From positions 1-64,000 of the forward strand of contig NZ_BAGD01000039.1 of the NCBI RefSeq assembly GCF_000308635.1: 64,000 nucleotides of DNA. Direction: 5' to 3'. The notes below the pieces were generated by a model. That model was not told the origin of the DNA, searched no databases, and saw nothing but the letters and a program-made list of their open reading frames with translations. Within the stretch, counting starts at the first letter, position 1, and each line of letters opens with the position of its first letter. The translations under genes were made by a program, and so were the position numbers. This stretch comes from Nocardia otitidiscaviarum NBRC 14405 (GTDB lineage: Bacteria; Actinomycetota; Actinomycetes; Mycobacteriales; Mycobacteriaceae). Positions 45,046-54,307 of this stretch are shown in pieces.

Positions 45046-45402
45046 ATGGAACCCATCGAGATCAACGCGGGCGGATGGTATCTGCGCGCCCTGCGCGCCG
45101 ATGAGCGCATCGACGACCGGCCCGCGCTGGCCGATGGCGGCATCACCGATCCCGACTATGTGGTGCGGCGGGCGCTGGAATGGGATGACGAGACGCACTT
45201 CTCCTGGGCGGTGTGCGTGCCCACCACCGCCGAGATGGTCGCGGAGATCGGCGCGACGCCCGAGGGCGACGGCACCGCCGTCATCTCCGGCTGGGCCCGC
45301 GACGGCTACGACACCGCTCTCGCCGACGGCCGCACGGCGGTGCGGCGTTTCGTCCAGGGCGCGCTGGGCCTCGAACCACGCGACATCCCCGTCGACCGCT
45401 GA
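45046..45402 (+). CDS. hypothetical protein
   Basis: 118 residues, soluble. WYLRALRADERIDDRPALAD, WDDETHFSWAVCVPTTAEMVAE, and ALADGRTAVRRFVQGALGL suggest a small conserved alpha/beta domain. The family is not named here. It follows DUF1707 by 15 nt in the same direction and may be co-transcribed. The ribosome-binding site is GACGGAAGGGC. Confidence 0.75.
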   Translation: MEPIEINAGGWYLRALRADERIDDRPALADGGITDPDYVVRRALEWDDETHFSWAVCVPTTAEMVAEIGATPEGDGTAVISGWARDGYDTALADGRTAVRRFVQGALGLEPRDIPVDR

Positions 45403-45485
45403 CCCGTCCGGTCCGGATATTTCCTGAACGTCGAAAAACTCTGCTTTACCTGCGGATTCGCTCGGCTGAGCGGAAATAATCGCTC

Positions 45486-45983
45486 GTGCCCACACAGGTC
45501 GCGGTGGGACTCTCGGGGCACCACCCGATACCGAGCCGAGCGGAGACGCACATGTGGGCCTGGAGCGAACACCACGCCGAATACGCGGCCGCGGCGAGCT
45601 GGACAACCTGGCGGACCCGCACGCCGAAACCGACCGTCACCGAACCACAACCCTGGACCGAACCGCAGCGGACCGAACCCGCCCGCACCGAAGCCCCCGG
45701 TGCTCGCCAGGCGGGCGAGCCCGGCGGCCGCGGGGCGGTCGGCTCTGCGGCCGATGATGTCGAGCCGGGTGCCGATGTGCGCTCGGCTACCGCCGCGCGC
45801 GCGAACGCCGGTCGATCCCCGCGCACCGTATCCAAGGCGGCCTCCGCGTGCGCGACCCGAACTGCGGGAGATGCGGCTGACCGGGGTGGTCAACTCTGGA
45901 GTGCCAGGTGCAGCAGCGGGTACGGGCGACCCTCTCCGTCCGTCTCGCTGCGGCCCGTGACGACGAACCCCTTGCGGACATAG
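45486..45983 (+). CDS. low-confidence hypothetical ORF
   Basis: An open frame of up to 165 codons from GTG 45486 (ATAAT-like box 5 nt upstream), or ATG 45552. The latter gives MWAWSEHHAEYAAAASWTTW and a Pro/Glu/Arg-rich middle. Its 3' end runs antisense to the GNAT gene. The opposite strand is also open. I report it because 45403-45889 otherwise lacks a gene; it may not be real. Confidence 0.3.
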   Translation: MPTQVAVGLSGHHPIPSRAETHMWAWSEHHAEYAAAASWTTWRTRTPKPTVTEPQPWTEPQRTEPARTEAPGARQAGEPGGRGAVGSAADDVEPGADVRSATAARANAGRSPRTVSKAASACATRTAGDAADRGGQLWSARCSSGYGRPSPSVSLRPVTTNPLRT

Positions 45984-46345
45984 AAGCCGACGGCCCGATC
46001 GTTCTGTTCGTTGACGTCCACGGTGCGGACGCCGTGCTCGGCGATCGTGTGATCGAGCAGGGCACCGCCGACCCCCTGCCCGCGCGCCTCGGCGTCCACG
46101 AACAGCATCACCAGATCACCCGCCGCCGTTCCGGCGAATCCCACGACGCGGCCGTCGAACTCGGCGACGGTCAACCGGACCTGAGGGAAGTACCCGCCCG
46201 CCAGCTGCCCCTCGATCTCGTCGCGGTCCGGGTCGGCGAGGAAATGATGCGTGGCATCGACCGCGCTACGCCAGATCTCGACGAGCCTCGGGTATTCGAC
46301 GGGTCCCACGCTCGCACGCAATCGAATCACCGTCGGATTCTGCAC
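45890..46345 (-). CDS. GNAT family N-acetyltransferase
   Basis: 151 residues. The acetyl-CoA loop EARGQGVGGALLDHTI, the beta-4 block VMLFVDAEARG and the C-terminal NDRAVGFYVRKGFVVTGRSE are typical. The acceptor is unknown. It is divergent from birA. Confidence 0.92.
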   Translation of the reverse strand: MQNPTVIRLRASVGPVEYPRLVEIWRSAVDATHHFLADPDRDEIEGQLAGGYFPQVRLTVAEFDGRVVGFAGTAAGDLVMLFVDAEARGQGVGGALLDHTIAEHGVRTVDVNEQNDRAVGFYVRKGFVVTGRSETDGEGRPYPLLHLALQS

Positions 46346-46470
46346 GGCCGGACGTATTCGACGCCACTGATATCCGGGTACGGGTAGCGCGGTGCGGCGA
46401 TGTCGGGAAGGGGCTCGCGCGGCGTGCGGCCGGACCGGGCGGCGGGGGGTGGGGGAGTAGCGTGCCGGGC

Positions 46471-47268
46471 ATGGAACGGGCGCCTTTGGATATGGAGCGG
46501 CTGCGGCGGGAGATCGCCGGGGCGGCGGAGTTGGGGTTCTTCACCGGGATCGAGGTGGTGGAGTCGACCGGGTCGACCAATGCGGATCTGGTCGCGCGGG
46601 CGGCGGATCCGGGGGTGGATCGGGTGGTGTTGCTCGCCGAGGCGCAGGAGCGGGGGCGGGGGCGGCACGAGCGGGCGTGGGAGAGTCCGGCGCGGGCGCA
46701 GATCGCCATGTCGATCCTGGTGCGGCTGCCGGGGATCGATCCGGAGGTGCTCGGGTGGCTGCCGCTGCTGACGGGGGTGGCGGTGGTGGACGCCGTGCGT
46801 GCGGTCGCGGGCGTCGACGCCGCGTTGAAGTGGCCGAACGATGTGCTGGTCGACGGGCGCAAGCTGTCCGGCATTCTGGCCGAGGTCGCGGCCAGCGCAC
46901 CCGATCCCGCCGTGGTGATGGGGATCGGTCTGAACGTGAGCCTCACCGAGGCCGAACTCCCGGTCCCGCATGCCACCTCGCTCGCCCTGCTGGGCGCCGC
47001 CGAAACCGACCGCACCGATCTGGCCCTGGCCATCCTCCGCGAATTCGCCCGCCGCCTCACCACCTGGCGCGCCGCGAACTGGTCGGTCACCGACCTCGCC
47101 GCCGCCTATCGCGAACGCTGCGCCACCCTGGGCGCCGAGGTCCGCGCCGAACTCCCCAACGGCCAGGCACTCACCGGCATCGCCACCGACATCGACGACC
47201 ACGGCCGCCTGCGCATCGGCGACCACGCAGTCACCGCGGGCGACGTCACCCACCTGCGCCCGGCCTGA
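46471..47268 (+). CDS. birA: biotin--[acetyl-CoA carboxylase] ligase
   Basis: 265 residues, without an N-terminal DNA-binding domain (class I). It attaches biotin to AccA-type carriers. STGSTNADLVARAA, the ATP-loop GRGRHERAWESP (usually GRGRRGR), KWPNDVLVDGRKLSGIL and GIGLNVSL are conserved. ATG 46471 has GGGGGAG upstream. The last 23 bases overlap the end of the convergent kinase gene. Confidence 0.93.
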   Translation: MERAPLDMERLRREIAGAAELGFFTGIEVVESTGSTNADLVARAADPGVDRVVLLAEAQERGRGRHERAWESPARAQIAMSILVRLPGIDPEVLGWLPLLTGVAVVDAVRAVAGVDAALKWPNDVLVDGRKLSGILAEVAASAPDPAVVMGIGLNVSLTEAELPVPHATSLALLGAAETDRTDLALAILREFARRLTTWRAANWSVTDLAAAYRERCATLGAEVRAELPNGQALTGIATDIDDHGRLRIGDHAVTAGDVTHLRPA

Positions 47269-48142
47269 GCAACCTCCTGACCCGTCCGATCAGAGTCGGG
47301 GGGCCGGGGGTTGCGAGCGCGGCGTGGGCGGCGGCCGCGAATTCTCCTGCGCTGGAATGGCGGTCGGCTGGGTCGCGGGCCATGCCGCGGGCGATGACGG
47401 CGTCCAGTGCTCCCGGTAGCTCCGGGCGGACCACCGAGGCGCGGGGGCGGTCGGCATTGACGTGGGCGTACATGAGGCGGGCCGGGTTGCGGTCTCGGAA
47501 AGGTCGTTCGCCCGTGAGGCATTCGTAGAGCACGCAGGCCAGCGAGTAGATGTCGGAGCGTGCGGAGGCGGTGCCGGTGAACCGTTCCGGGGCCATGTAG
47601 GCGGGGGTGCCGACCACCATGCCGGAGAGCGTCACCGGGGTCTGCCCGTCCTGCTGGGCGGTGCCGAAGTCGATGAGGTAGGCGATGTCGTCGAGCGCCA
47701 CCATGATGTTGGCGGGCTTGACATCCCGGTGGATCACCCCGGCCGCGTGCGCCTCGTCGAGTGCCGTCGCCACCTGCGCGACGAGTGTCACGGCCGCCGC
47801 GGGCGGGCGCGGCCCCTCCCATTCCAGCAGCGCCTCGAGATCGACCCCGTCGATGAAGCCGGTCTCGATGAACAGCCGTCCCTCCAGCTCCCCGAAGGTG
47901 TGCAGCAGCGCCACGTGCGGCCCGCGCAGGCGGGCCGCGGCGCGGGCTTCACGTTCGAAGCGCCGCCGATAGGAGGGGTCGGCGGCGAGAGCCGGGGCCA
48001 GCACCTTCAGTGCCACGGTGCGGTCGGTCAGGGTGTCGTGCGCACGCCAGACCTGCCCCGATCCACCACTGCCCAGCAGTTCGTCGAGGCGGTACCGACC
48101 CAGCTGACCGTCCCCCACGCCAGATCCTCTCGTACCGGACAA
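47246..48142 (-). CDS. soluble serine/threonine protein kinase
   Basis: 298 residues: a complete Hanks-type kinase domain. Gly-rich loop GSGGSGQVW, VALKVLAP (ATP Lys), HRDVKPANIM (catalytic loop), LIDFGTAQ and the activation segment GTPAYMAPERF are all present. There is no transmembrane helix and no sensor domain, unlike PknA/PknB. Its 3' end overlaps birA. The substrate cannot be told from the sequence. Confidence 0.93.
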   Translation of the reverse strand: MSGTRGSGVGDGQLGRYRLDELLGSGGSGQVWRAHDTLTDRTVALKVLAPALAADPSYRRRFEREARAAARLRGPHVALLHTFGELEGRLFIETGFIDGVDLEALLEWEGPRPPAAAVTLVAQVATALDEAHAAGVIHRDVKPANIMVALDDIAYLIDFGTAQQDGQTPVTLSGMVVGTPAYMAPERFTGTASARSDIYSLACVLYECLTGERPFRDRNPARLMYAHVNADRPRASVVRPELPGALDAVIARGMARDPADRHSSAGEFAAAAHAALATPGPPTLIGRVRRLLRPGAGG

Positions 48143-48192
48143 GTCTCACTGGGGGAACACCCTACGGCCTGGCTATAACGGCTGGAAAACGC

Positions 48193-49146
48193 TCAGGCGG
48201 GCTGCAGTTCGCCGCGCGCGGCCTCGCGGGCGAGCAGCCGGTCGCGCTGCTCCTCGAACTTGAGCACATCGGCCTCCATCTTCTCCAGCCAGGTGCCGAG
48301 CTGTTCGCGCGCCTGTTCGCCGCGCGTCCCGAAATCGGTGCGCTCGAAGATATTCCACTGCTTGAGCACGGGCTTGACCACCTCGTCGAGATGCTGGCGC
48401 AGATCGTAGATGCCGTGCTTGGCCATGAGTACGCCGTTGCGCCGGAAGTTGGGCATGCCGTAGCCGGGCATCACGAAGTTGGTGAGCACCTTGGTGATCG
48501 CCGCGATGGCCTGGTCCGGCACCAGATCCAGTCCGGCCCCGCACAGGGTGCGGTAGAAGATCATGTGCAGGTTCTCGTCGGCCGCGATGCGCTGCAGCAT
48601 GCGGTCGGCGACAGGGTCCTCGCACACCCGCCCGGTATTGCGGTGCGAGACCCGGGTGGCCAACTCCTGGAAGGTCACGTACGCGACATTGTCGAGGAAA
48701 CCGCCCCATTCGGCGGGCGACTTGGCCCCGTTGGTCATGTGCACCATGCGCGCCTGCTCCAGCGCGACCGGGTCGACGCCGCGGGTGACCACCAGGTAGT
48801 CGCGGATCACGATGCCGTGGCGGTTCTCCTCGGCGGTCCACCGCCCGACCCAGGTGCCCCAGGCCCCGTCCATGGAGAAGTTCTCGGAGATCTCCCGGTG
48901 GTAGGAGGGCAGATTGTCCTCGGTGAGCAGGTTGGTGACCATGGCGACCTTGGCGACCTCGCTGAGCTTGGACTGCTCCGGATCCCAGTCCACACCGCCC
49001 ATGGCGGCGAAGTTGCGCCCCTCGTCCCAGGGCACGTAGTCGTGCGGATGCCAGTCCTTGGCCATGGACAGATGCCGATTCAGATTCTGTTCGGCCACCG
49101 GTTCCAGTGCCATGAGTATTTCGAGCTGGGTCAGATCCTTGGTCAC
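48193..49146 (-). CDS. acyl-ACP desaturase (di-iron, DesA family)
   Basis: 317 residues. The two di-iron motifs are EENRHGIV and DENLHMIFY, each E/D-E-x-x-H. The N-terminal TQLEILMALEPVAEQNLNRHLSM, ENFSMDGAWGTWVGRWTAEE and MPNFRRNGVLMAK are typical of stearoyl-ACP desaturase-like proteins. It introduces a double bond into an ACP- or CoA-bound fatty acid, with possible roles in oleate or mycolic acid synthesis. GTG 49146 has GGAGGCGT upstream. Confidence 0.93.
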   Translation of the reverse strand: MTKDLTQLEILMALEPVAEQNLNRHLSMAKDWHPHDYVPWDEGRNFAAMGGVDWDPEQSKLSEVAKVAMVTNLLTEDNLPSYHREISENFSMDGAWGTWVGRWTAEENRHGIVIRDYLVVTRGVDPVALEQARMVHMTNGAKSPAEWGGFLDNVAYVTFQELATRVSHRNTGRVCEDPVADRMLQRIAADENLHMIFYRTLCGAGLDLVPDQAIAAITKVLTNFVMPGYGMPNFRRNGVLMAKHGIYDLRQHLDEVVKPVLKQWNIFERTDFGTRGEQAREQLGTWLEKMEADVLKFEEQRDRLLAREAARGELQPA

Positions 49147-49293
49147 ACACGCCTCCTGTGTCTTGCGGGGTGGAGCAGGACTGTGCACATGCGCGGGACT
49201 AGCTGATGGTTCCCCCTACAGCCGAACGATTGTGCCGCAGAACAAGGTCCCGCGTGCGGTATTCGAAGCATCCTTCCGGGGTAATCTGCCGGT

Positions 49294-49818
49294 ATGGCAT
49301 ATCCGGAGGAAGCGCTGGCACCGGACGAACAGCTGCTGCTGCATCGCCATCCGCACTGGAAGATGTTGTTCCTGCCCGCTGTCGCGTTCATCTTCGTGAC
49401 CGCGCTGGCCGGTTTCGGCTTCGGTCTCGCGTCGCGCGCTCCGCTGGGGATACTGCGCACCGCGTTCATGATCGCGGTGCCGGTGGCGTGGGTGCTGTTG
49501 GTGATCTGGTGGTGCATCGTCCCGCTGATCGCCTGGCGAACCACGCATTTCATCGTGACCGACCGCCGGGTGCTGGTCCGGGAGGGCGTGCTCACCCACA
49601 CCGGCATCGACATCCCGATGACGCGCATCTCCAGTGTGCAGTTCAGTCACGGCCTGTCCGACCGGTTGCTGGGCGCGGGCACCCTGACCATCACCTCGGC
49701 GTCGGAGGAGCCGCTCGAGTTCACCGACATCCCGCGGGTGCAGCAGGTGCACGGGCTGGTGTATCACCAGGTTTTCGATGTGGTGCAACAGGACCCGCGC
49801 AACGGCAACGGTCGTTAG
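49294..49818 (+). CDS. PH domain-containing membrane protein (Rv3278c-type)
   Basis: 174 residues. Two transmembrane helices near residues 24-45 and 54-78 are followed by a bacterial PH-like domain (bPH2): HFIVTDRRVLVREGVLTHTGIDIPMTRISSVQF and TLTITSASEEPLEFTDIP. ATG 49294 follows TAATCT by 6 nt. It stands next to the two-component system and GtrA, as in mycobacteria the same family lies near GtrA and birA. The function is unknown. Confidence 0.92.
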   Translation: MAYPEEALAPDEQLLLHRHPHWKMLFLPAVAFIFVTALAGFGFGLASRAPLGILRTAFMIAVPVAWVLLVIWWCIVPLIAWRTTHFIVTDRRVLVREGVLTHTGIDIPMTRISSVQFSHGLSDRLLGAGTLTITSASEEPLEFTDIPRVQQVHGLVYHQVFDVVQQDPRNGNGR

Positions 49819-49853
49819 CGCGTTCGGCCCGGTTCTACCCGTAGTCTTGGTCC

Positions 49854-50531
49854 GTGACCGCCGTACTGCTGGCCGAAGACGACGAGGCCATCGCCGCACC
49901 GCTGTCGCGGGCGCTGGGGCGTGAGGGTTATTCGGTGACCGTGGAGAGCTTCGGCCCCGCGGTTCTGCAGCGTGCCCTGGAGGGCGAGCACGACCTGCTG
50001 ATCCTCGATCTCGGGCTACCCGGGATGGACGGCCTCGAGGTGTGCCGGCAGGTGCGGGCGCGTGGTGCGGATCTGGCCGTGCTCATGCTCACCGCCCGCA
50101 CCGACGAGGTCGATTTCGTGGTGGGTCTGGACGCGGGCGCCGATGACTATGTGGGCAAGCCCTTCCGACTGGCCGAGCTGTTGGCCCGGGTGCGGGCGCT
50201 GTTGCGCCGCAGCGGAATCGGGGACGAGGCGGTGGAGGTCGGCGGTATCCGCCTGGAGCCCGCCGCGCGCCGGGTGCTGGTGAACGGGGTGGAGGTGAAT
50301 CTCGCGAACAAGGAGTACGAACTGCTCAAGGTGCTGATCGACCGGGCCGGACAGGTGGTGCCGCGCGAGACCATCCTGCGCGAGGTGTGGGGTGACGCGG
50401 ACCTGCGCGGTTCGAAGACCTTGGACATGCACATGTCGTGGCTGCGCCGCAAGATCGGCGACGAGGGGCCGGTGGCCGAGCGCCGGATCGTGACGGTGCG
50501 CGGCGTAGGCTTCCGCTTCAATACCGACTAG
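49854..50531 (+). CDS. OmpR-family response regulator
   Basis: 225 residues. The receiver domain has acidic EDDE, phosphoacceptor Asp in LLILDLGLPGMDG, and Lys in YVGKPFRLAEL. The OmpR winged helix ends VRRKIGD-like (SWLRRKIGDEGPVAERRIVTVRGVGFRF). GTG 49854 follows TAGTCT by 6 nt. It is coupled with the downstream histidine kinase: the stop is followed at once by a GTG. Confidence 0.95.
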   Translation: MTAVLLAEDDEAIAAPLSRALGREGYSVTVESFGPAVLQRALEGEHDLLILDLGLPGMDGLEVCRQVRARGADLAVLMLTARTDEVDFVVGLDAGADDYVGKPFRLAELLARVRALLRRSGIGDEAVEVGGIRLEPAARRVLVNGVEVNLANKEYELLKVLIDRAGQVVPRETILREVWGDADLRGSKTLDMHMSWLRRKIGDEGPVAERRIVTVRGVGFRFNTD

Positions 50532-50591
50532 GTGAACAGCCTGGTCCGTGCGCAGGCGCGCACCACCGAGCAGCCCCCAGTGAAGCGAGGC

Positions 50592-51908
50592 ATGTCGACG
50601 ATGCGGCGCAGAATTCTCATGTCCATGGTGGCCGCGCTGACCTTGACGACGCTGGTCCTCGGCATTCCGCTGGCGTACACGGCGTGGCAGTGGGTCGAGG
50701 ATATGACCCGCAACGATCTGCGTGGCCGCCTGGAGCGGATCTCCACGGAGGTGATCGCGCAGGAACCGGACGGTCTGGTGCACGGTGAGCTGGATCTGCG
50801 CTCGGTGCGCCCGCTCATTCCGGCGGGCGGCCGGTTGACCATCATCTATCCGACCGAGCGGACCGTCGCGCACCGCGTGGACGTCGGCGTCGACTACGTC
50901 GACGATCCCATCGTGGAGTCGCTGTCCATGGGCACCTCGGTCTCGCTGCGCCTGGAAACCCCTGCCTCCCCGATGCATTCGATGCAGCGCAAGGCGCTCG
51001 GCGCGGTGGCGGGCCTGGTGCTGCTGTCGCTGGGCGCGGGTATCGCGGTGGCCACGGTGACCGCGCGCCGGGTGGCCGATCCGCTGCGCGATGTGGCGGC
51101 TCGCGCCGCCCGGCTGGCCATGGGCGACTTCCGTGCCGACCCGCGCCGCCACGGCATCACCGAACTGGACCGGGTCTCCGATGTGCTGGATTCGGCGACC
51201 GTGGAGATCGCGGGTCGCCTGCAACGCGAGCACGCCCTGGTGGCCGACGTCTCGCATCAGCTGCGCAGCCGCCTGACCGCGGTGCGGCTGCGCCTGGACG
51301 AGCTGTCGGAGTATTCGGACCCGGATGTGGTGCACGAGGCCGAGGAGGCCATGGCGCAGGTGGATCGCCTCACCGACGCCATCGACGATCTGGTGCGCGC
51401 CTCCCGGGACGAGGGCGCGGCCGAGCGCGATCCGGTGCCGGTGATCGACGAACTGCGCGGGGTGGTGTCGGAATGGCGGCATCCGTTCGCGGAGGCGGGT
51501 CGCAAACTGGTGCTGGCGGGCGATCCGACGCTGCGCGCGCCCATCACCGGTTCCCGGTTGCGGGAGGCGGTGGCGGTGCTGGTCGACAATGCCCTCATGC
51601 ACGGCGGCGGCACCTGCACGGTGTCGGTGCGCACGGTGACGGGCGGGCGGGACCGGGAGCCGCTGGTGTGCGTGGAGGTGGCCGACGAGGGCCACGGGGT
51701 GCGCGACGAACTCGCCCCGCACATCTTCGACCGCGGTTTCTCGGCGGGTGGTTCCACGGGTGTGGGGCTGGCGCTGGCCCGCGCCCTCATCGAGGCCGAC
51801 GGCGGCCGACTGGAGTTGCAGCGTCGCCGCCCGGCGCTGTTCGCGGTCTTCCTGGGCGCGCCCGCCGCGAACCGCGTCCAGGGCGAGGTGGTCGCCGAAC
51901 CGCGGTAG
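50592..51908 (+). CDS. HAMP sensor histidine kinase
   Basis: About 438 residues. Transmembrane 1 near residues 10-30, a ~100-residue extracytoplasmic sensor, transmembrane 2 around LGAVAGLVLLSLGAGIAVATVTARR, then HAMP. The phosphorylated His is in ADVSHQLRSRL. ATP-binding boxes: LVDNALMHGGG (N), VADEGHGV (G1) and GGSTGVGLALARALIEADGG (G2). It pairs with the OmpR regulator. ATG 50592 is preferred; GTG 50532 adjoining the upstream stop is in frame and may be used. The stimulus is unknown. Confidence 0.93.
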   Translation: MSTMRRRILMSMVAALTLTTLVLGIPLAYTAWQWVEDMTRNDLRGRLERISTEVIAQEPDGLVHGELDLRSVRPLIPAGGRLTIIYPTERTVAHRVDVGVDYVDDPIVESLSMGTSVSLRLETPASPMHSMQRKALGAVAGLVLLSLGAGIAVATVTARRVADPLRDVAARAARLAMGDFRADPRRHGITELDRVSDVLDSATVEIAGRLQREHALVADVSHQLRSRLTAVRLRLDELSEYSDPDVVHEAEEAMAQVDRLTDAIDDLVRASRDEGAAERDPVPVIDELRGVVSEWRHPFAEAGRKLVLAGDPTLRAPITGSRLREAVAVLVDNALMHGGGTCTVSVRTVTGGRDREPLVCVEVADEGHGVRDELAPHIFDRGFSAGGSTGVGLALARALIEADGGRLELQRRRPALFAVFLGAPAANRVQGEVVAEPR

Positions 51909-51911
51909 CGG

Positions 51912-52454
51912 CTAGCTGTGGCCGAGCTGTTCCTCGCCGAGCAGATCCTCGAGTTCCTCTTCGATCTGGCGCATCTCGTCGGGGAAGACCCAGCGCCGCA
52001 TGGCCCAGAACCGGAACACCATCTGCAGGATATTGCCGATGATGAAGGCGCTGATGAAGTCGGTGATGTTCTCGGCGGTGAGGCTGATATTCGGCACCTG
52101 CAGGTGCAGCATGTACCGCGAGATCCACAGCGGTGTGAAGCTCAGCACCACGCCGATACCGCTGACCGCGAAGAACAGCAGGGCCTCGTGGTGTTTCTCC
52201 CGTCCGCCCCGATTCTCGAACGTCCATTCGCGATTGAGAATGTAGGAGGCGATCACCGCGATCACCCCGGAGATGATCTTGGCGGTTACCGGCTTCGGTT
52301 CCAGAATGGTCAATTTCAGGAAGTAGAAGATGCCGCTGTCGATGACGAACGTGGTGGCGCCCACGATCGCGAACTTGATCAGTTCGTGATGCCGGATCGC
52401 GAGATCCCGCAGCGGTGTGGGCAGCAGTTTTACCACGTCGTCGACAAATGACAC
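51912..52454 (-). CDS. GtrA family membrane protein
   Basis: 180 residues. Four transmembrane helices are expected, with the GtrA signature IKFAIVGATTFVIDSGIFYFL, ISGVIAVIASYILNREWTFENR, AVSGIGVVLSF and FISAFIIGNILQMVFRFWAMRRWVF. GtrA proteins help move polyprenyl-linked sugars or transfer cell-wall glycan precursors. GTG 52454 starts at FVDDVVKLLP, the family's beginning. It is divergent from purK (83-bp gap). Confidence 0.93.
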   Translation of the reverse strand: MSFVDDVVKLLPTPLRDLAIRHHELIKFAIVGATTFVIDSGIFYFLKLTILEPKPVTAKIISGVIAVIASYILNREWTFENRGGREKHHEALLFFAVSGIGVVLSFTPLWISRYMLHLQVPNISLTAENITDFISAFIIGNILQMVFRFWAMRRWVFPDEMRQIEEELEDLLGEEQLGHS

Positions 52455-52521
52455 GAGGCCGAGTCTACGTGCCCGCGATACCGGGTCGGCAACCCGCAGG
52501 CACGGGGCCCCGGGGCACCAT

Positions 52522-52533
52522 GACAATATTGTC
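52522..52533. promoter_or_regulatory. 12-bp perfect palindrome at the purK start
   Basis: GACAATATTGTC reads the same on both strands and lies 5 nt before GTG 52538 in the gtrA-purK gap. It may be an operator; it also contains a TATTGT box. Confidence 0.5.
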
Positions 52534-52537
52534 GAAC

Positions 52538-53743
52538 GTGAGCGCACGTTCCTTCGATTCCTCGGCCATGCCCACGGTCACCATGATCGGTGGCGGTCAG
52601 CTGGCGCGGATGACCCATCAGGCGGCGGTCGCGCTCGGGCAGCGGCTGCGCGTCCTCGCCGAACGGCCCGACGACCCGGCCGCCCAGGTGACACCCGAGG
52701 TGGTGCTGGGCACCCACACCGACCTGGCCGCGCTACGCAAGGCCGCGGTCGGCTCGCACGCGGTGACCTTCGACCACGAGCACGTGCCCACCGAGCACCT
52801 GGAGGCGCTCATCGCGGAGGGCGTGAACGTGCAGCCGCCGCCGGGCGCGCTCGTCTACGCCCAGGACAAGCTGGCCATGCGCCGCAAGCTGGCGGAGCTG
52901 GGCGTGCCGGTGCCGGTGTTCACCGCCGTGGCGTCGGCGGCCGACGCCGTCGCGTTCGGTGACGAGCACGGCTGGCCCGTCGTGCTGAAGGCGGTGCGCG
53001 GCGGCTACGACGGTCGCGGCGTGTGGATGCCCGCCGATGCCGCCGAGGCCACCCGCATCGCCGACGACCAGCTGGCGCACGGTGTCGCGCTGCTGGCCGA
53101 GGCCAAGGTGGACCTGAAGCGCGAGCTGTCGGCCATGGTGGCGCGCTCGCCGTTCGGGCAGGCCGCCGTCTGGCCGGTGGTGGAGACCGTGCAGCGCAAC
53201 GGCCAGTGCGCCGTGGTGATCGCGCCCGCCCCGGAGCTGCCCGAGCAGCGTGCCACCGAGGCGTCGGCCCTGGCGCTGCGGCTGGCCTCCGAACTCGGCA
53301 CCACGGGCGCGATGGCGGTGGAGCTGTTCGAGACCCATGCCGGTGAGCTGCTGGTGAACGAGCTGGCCATGCGCCCGCACAACAGCGGCCACTGGAGCAT
53401 GGACGGCGCGGTCACCGGCCAGTTCGAACAGCATCTGCGCGCGGTGCTGGACTATCCGCTGGGCGATACCGCGCCGCTGGCCCCGGTCACCGTGATGGCG
53501 AATATCCTCGGCGCGCCCGAAGCCCCCGCCATGTCCATGGACGAGCGGCTGCACCACCTCTTCGCCCGCATGCCGGACGCCCGGGTGCACCTCTACGGCA
53601 AGGGCGAGCGGCCCGACCGCAAGATCGGGCACATCAATATCCTCGGCGACGATGTCGCCGCCACACGCGAGCAGGCCGAGCGGGCGGCGCACTGGATGTC
53701 GCACGCGGTATGGACCGACGGATGGGATCCGCATCATGAGTGA
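52538..53743 (+). CDS. purK: 5-(carboxyamino)imidazole ribonucleotide synthase PurK
   Basis: About 401 residues, ATP-grasp fold. It makes N5-CAIR from AIR and bicarbonate in purine synthesis. [54 protein letters not shown] and [14 protein letters not shown] are typical. Its last bases overlap purE by 8 nt. GTG 52538 is preferred; ATG 52568 is the alternative. Confidence 0.95.
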   Translation: MSARSFDSSAMPTVTMIGGGQLARMTHQAAVALGQRLRVLAERPDDPAAQVTPEVVLGTHTDLAALRKAAVGSHAVTFDHEHVPTEHLEALIAEGVNVQPPPGALVYAQDKLAMRRKLAELGVPVPVFTAVASAADAVAFGDEHGWPVVLKAVRGGYDGRGVWMPADAAEATRIADDQLAHGVALLAEAKVDLKRELSAMVARSPFGQAAVWPVVETVQRNGQCAVVIAPAPELPEQRATEASALALRLASELGTTGAMAVELFETHAGELLVNELAMRPHNSGHWSMDGAVTGQFEQHLRAVLDYPLGDTAPLAPVTVMANILGAPEAPAMSMDERLHHLFARMPDARVHLYGKGERPDRKIGHINILGDDVAATREQAERAAHWMSHAVWTDGWDPHHE

Positions 53744-54251
53744 TACCGAGCGCACCGCGCCGCAGGTCGGCCTGATCATGGGCTCCGACTCCGACTGGCC
53801 GACCATGCAGGCGGCCGCGGAAGCCTTGGCGGAGTTCGGCATTCGCTTCGAGGTGGGTGTGGTGTCGGCGCACCGCACCCCGCAGCGCATGCTCGACTAC
53901 GCCAGGGAGGCGGCGGGCCGCGGCATCCAGGTGATCATCGCGGGCGCGGGCGGGGCGGCGCATCTGCCCGGCATGGTCGCCTCGGCCACCCCGCTGCCCG
54001 TGATCGGCGTCCCGGTGCCGCTGAAGTACCTGGACGGCATGGACTCACTGCTGTCCATCGTGCAGATGCCCGCGGGTGTGCCGGTCGCCACGGTCTCCAT
54101 CGGCGGCGCGCGCAACGCCGGTCTGCTGGCGGTCCGCATCCTGGCCGCCGCCGATCCGGACCTGCGCGTGCGCATGGAGCAGTTCCAGGCCGATCTGGAA
54201 AAGCTCGTCCTGGAGAAGGACGACGCCCTGCGCACCCGGTTGCTGGGATGA
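53736..54251 (+). CDS. purE: 5-(carboxyamino)imidazole ribonucleotide mutase PurE
   Basis: 171 residues. [18 protein letters not shown], the active-site [32 protein letters not shown] and [13 protein letters not shown] are the class I PurE blocks. It converts N5-CAIR to CAIR. It overlaps purK by 8 nt and is followed by a TetR gene 56 bp downstream. Confidence 0.96.
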   Translation: MSDTERTAPQVGLIMGSDSDWPTMQAAAEALAEFGIRFEVGVVSAHRTPQRMLDYAREAAGRGIQVIIAGAGGAAHLPGMVASATPLPVIGVPVPLKYLDGMDSLLSIVQMPAGVPVATVSIGGARNAGLLAVRILAAADPDLRVRMEQFQADLEKLVLEKDDALRTRLLG

Positions 54252-54307
54252 GCACGGCGGCCACCGCACCGCGAACTCCGTTCCGCGACAGCTGAGTTCG
54301 AGACCGC

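Noticed and set aside
45306..45893. 195-residue minus-strand ORF
   Set aside because: Arg/Gly-rich with no domain; competes with a weak plus-strand ORF at 45486. Neither is well supported.
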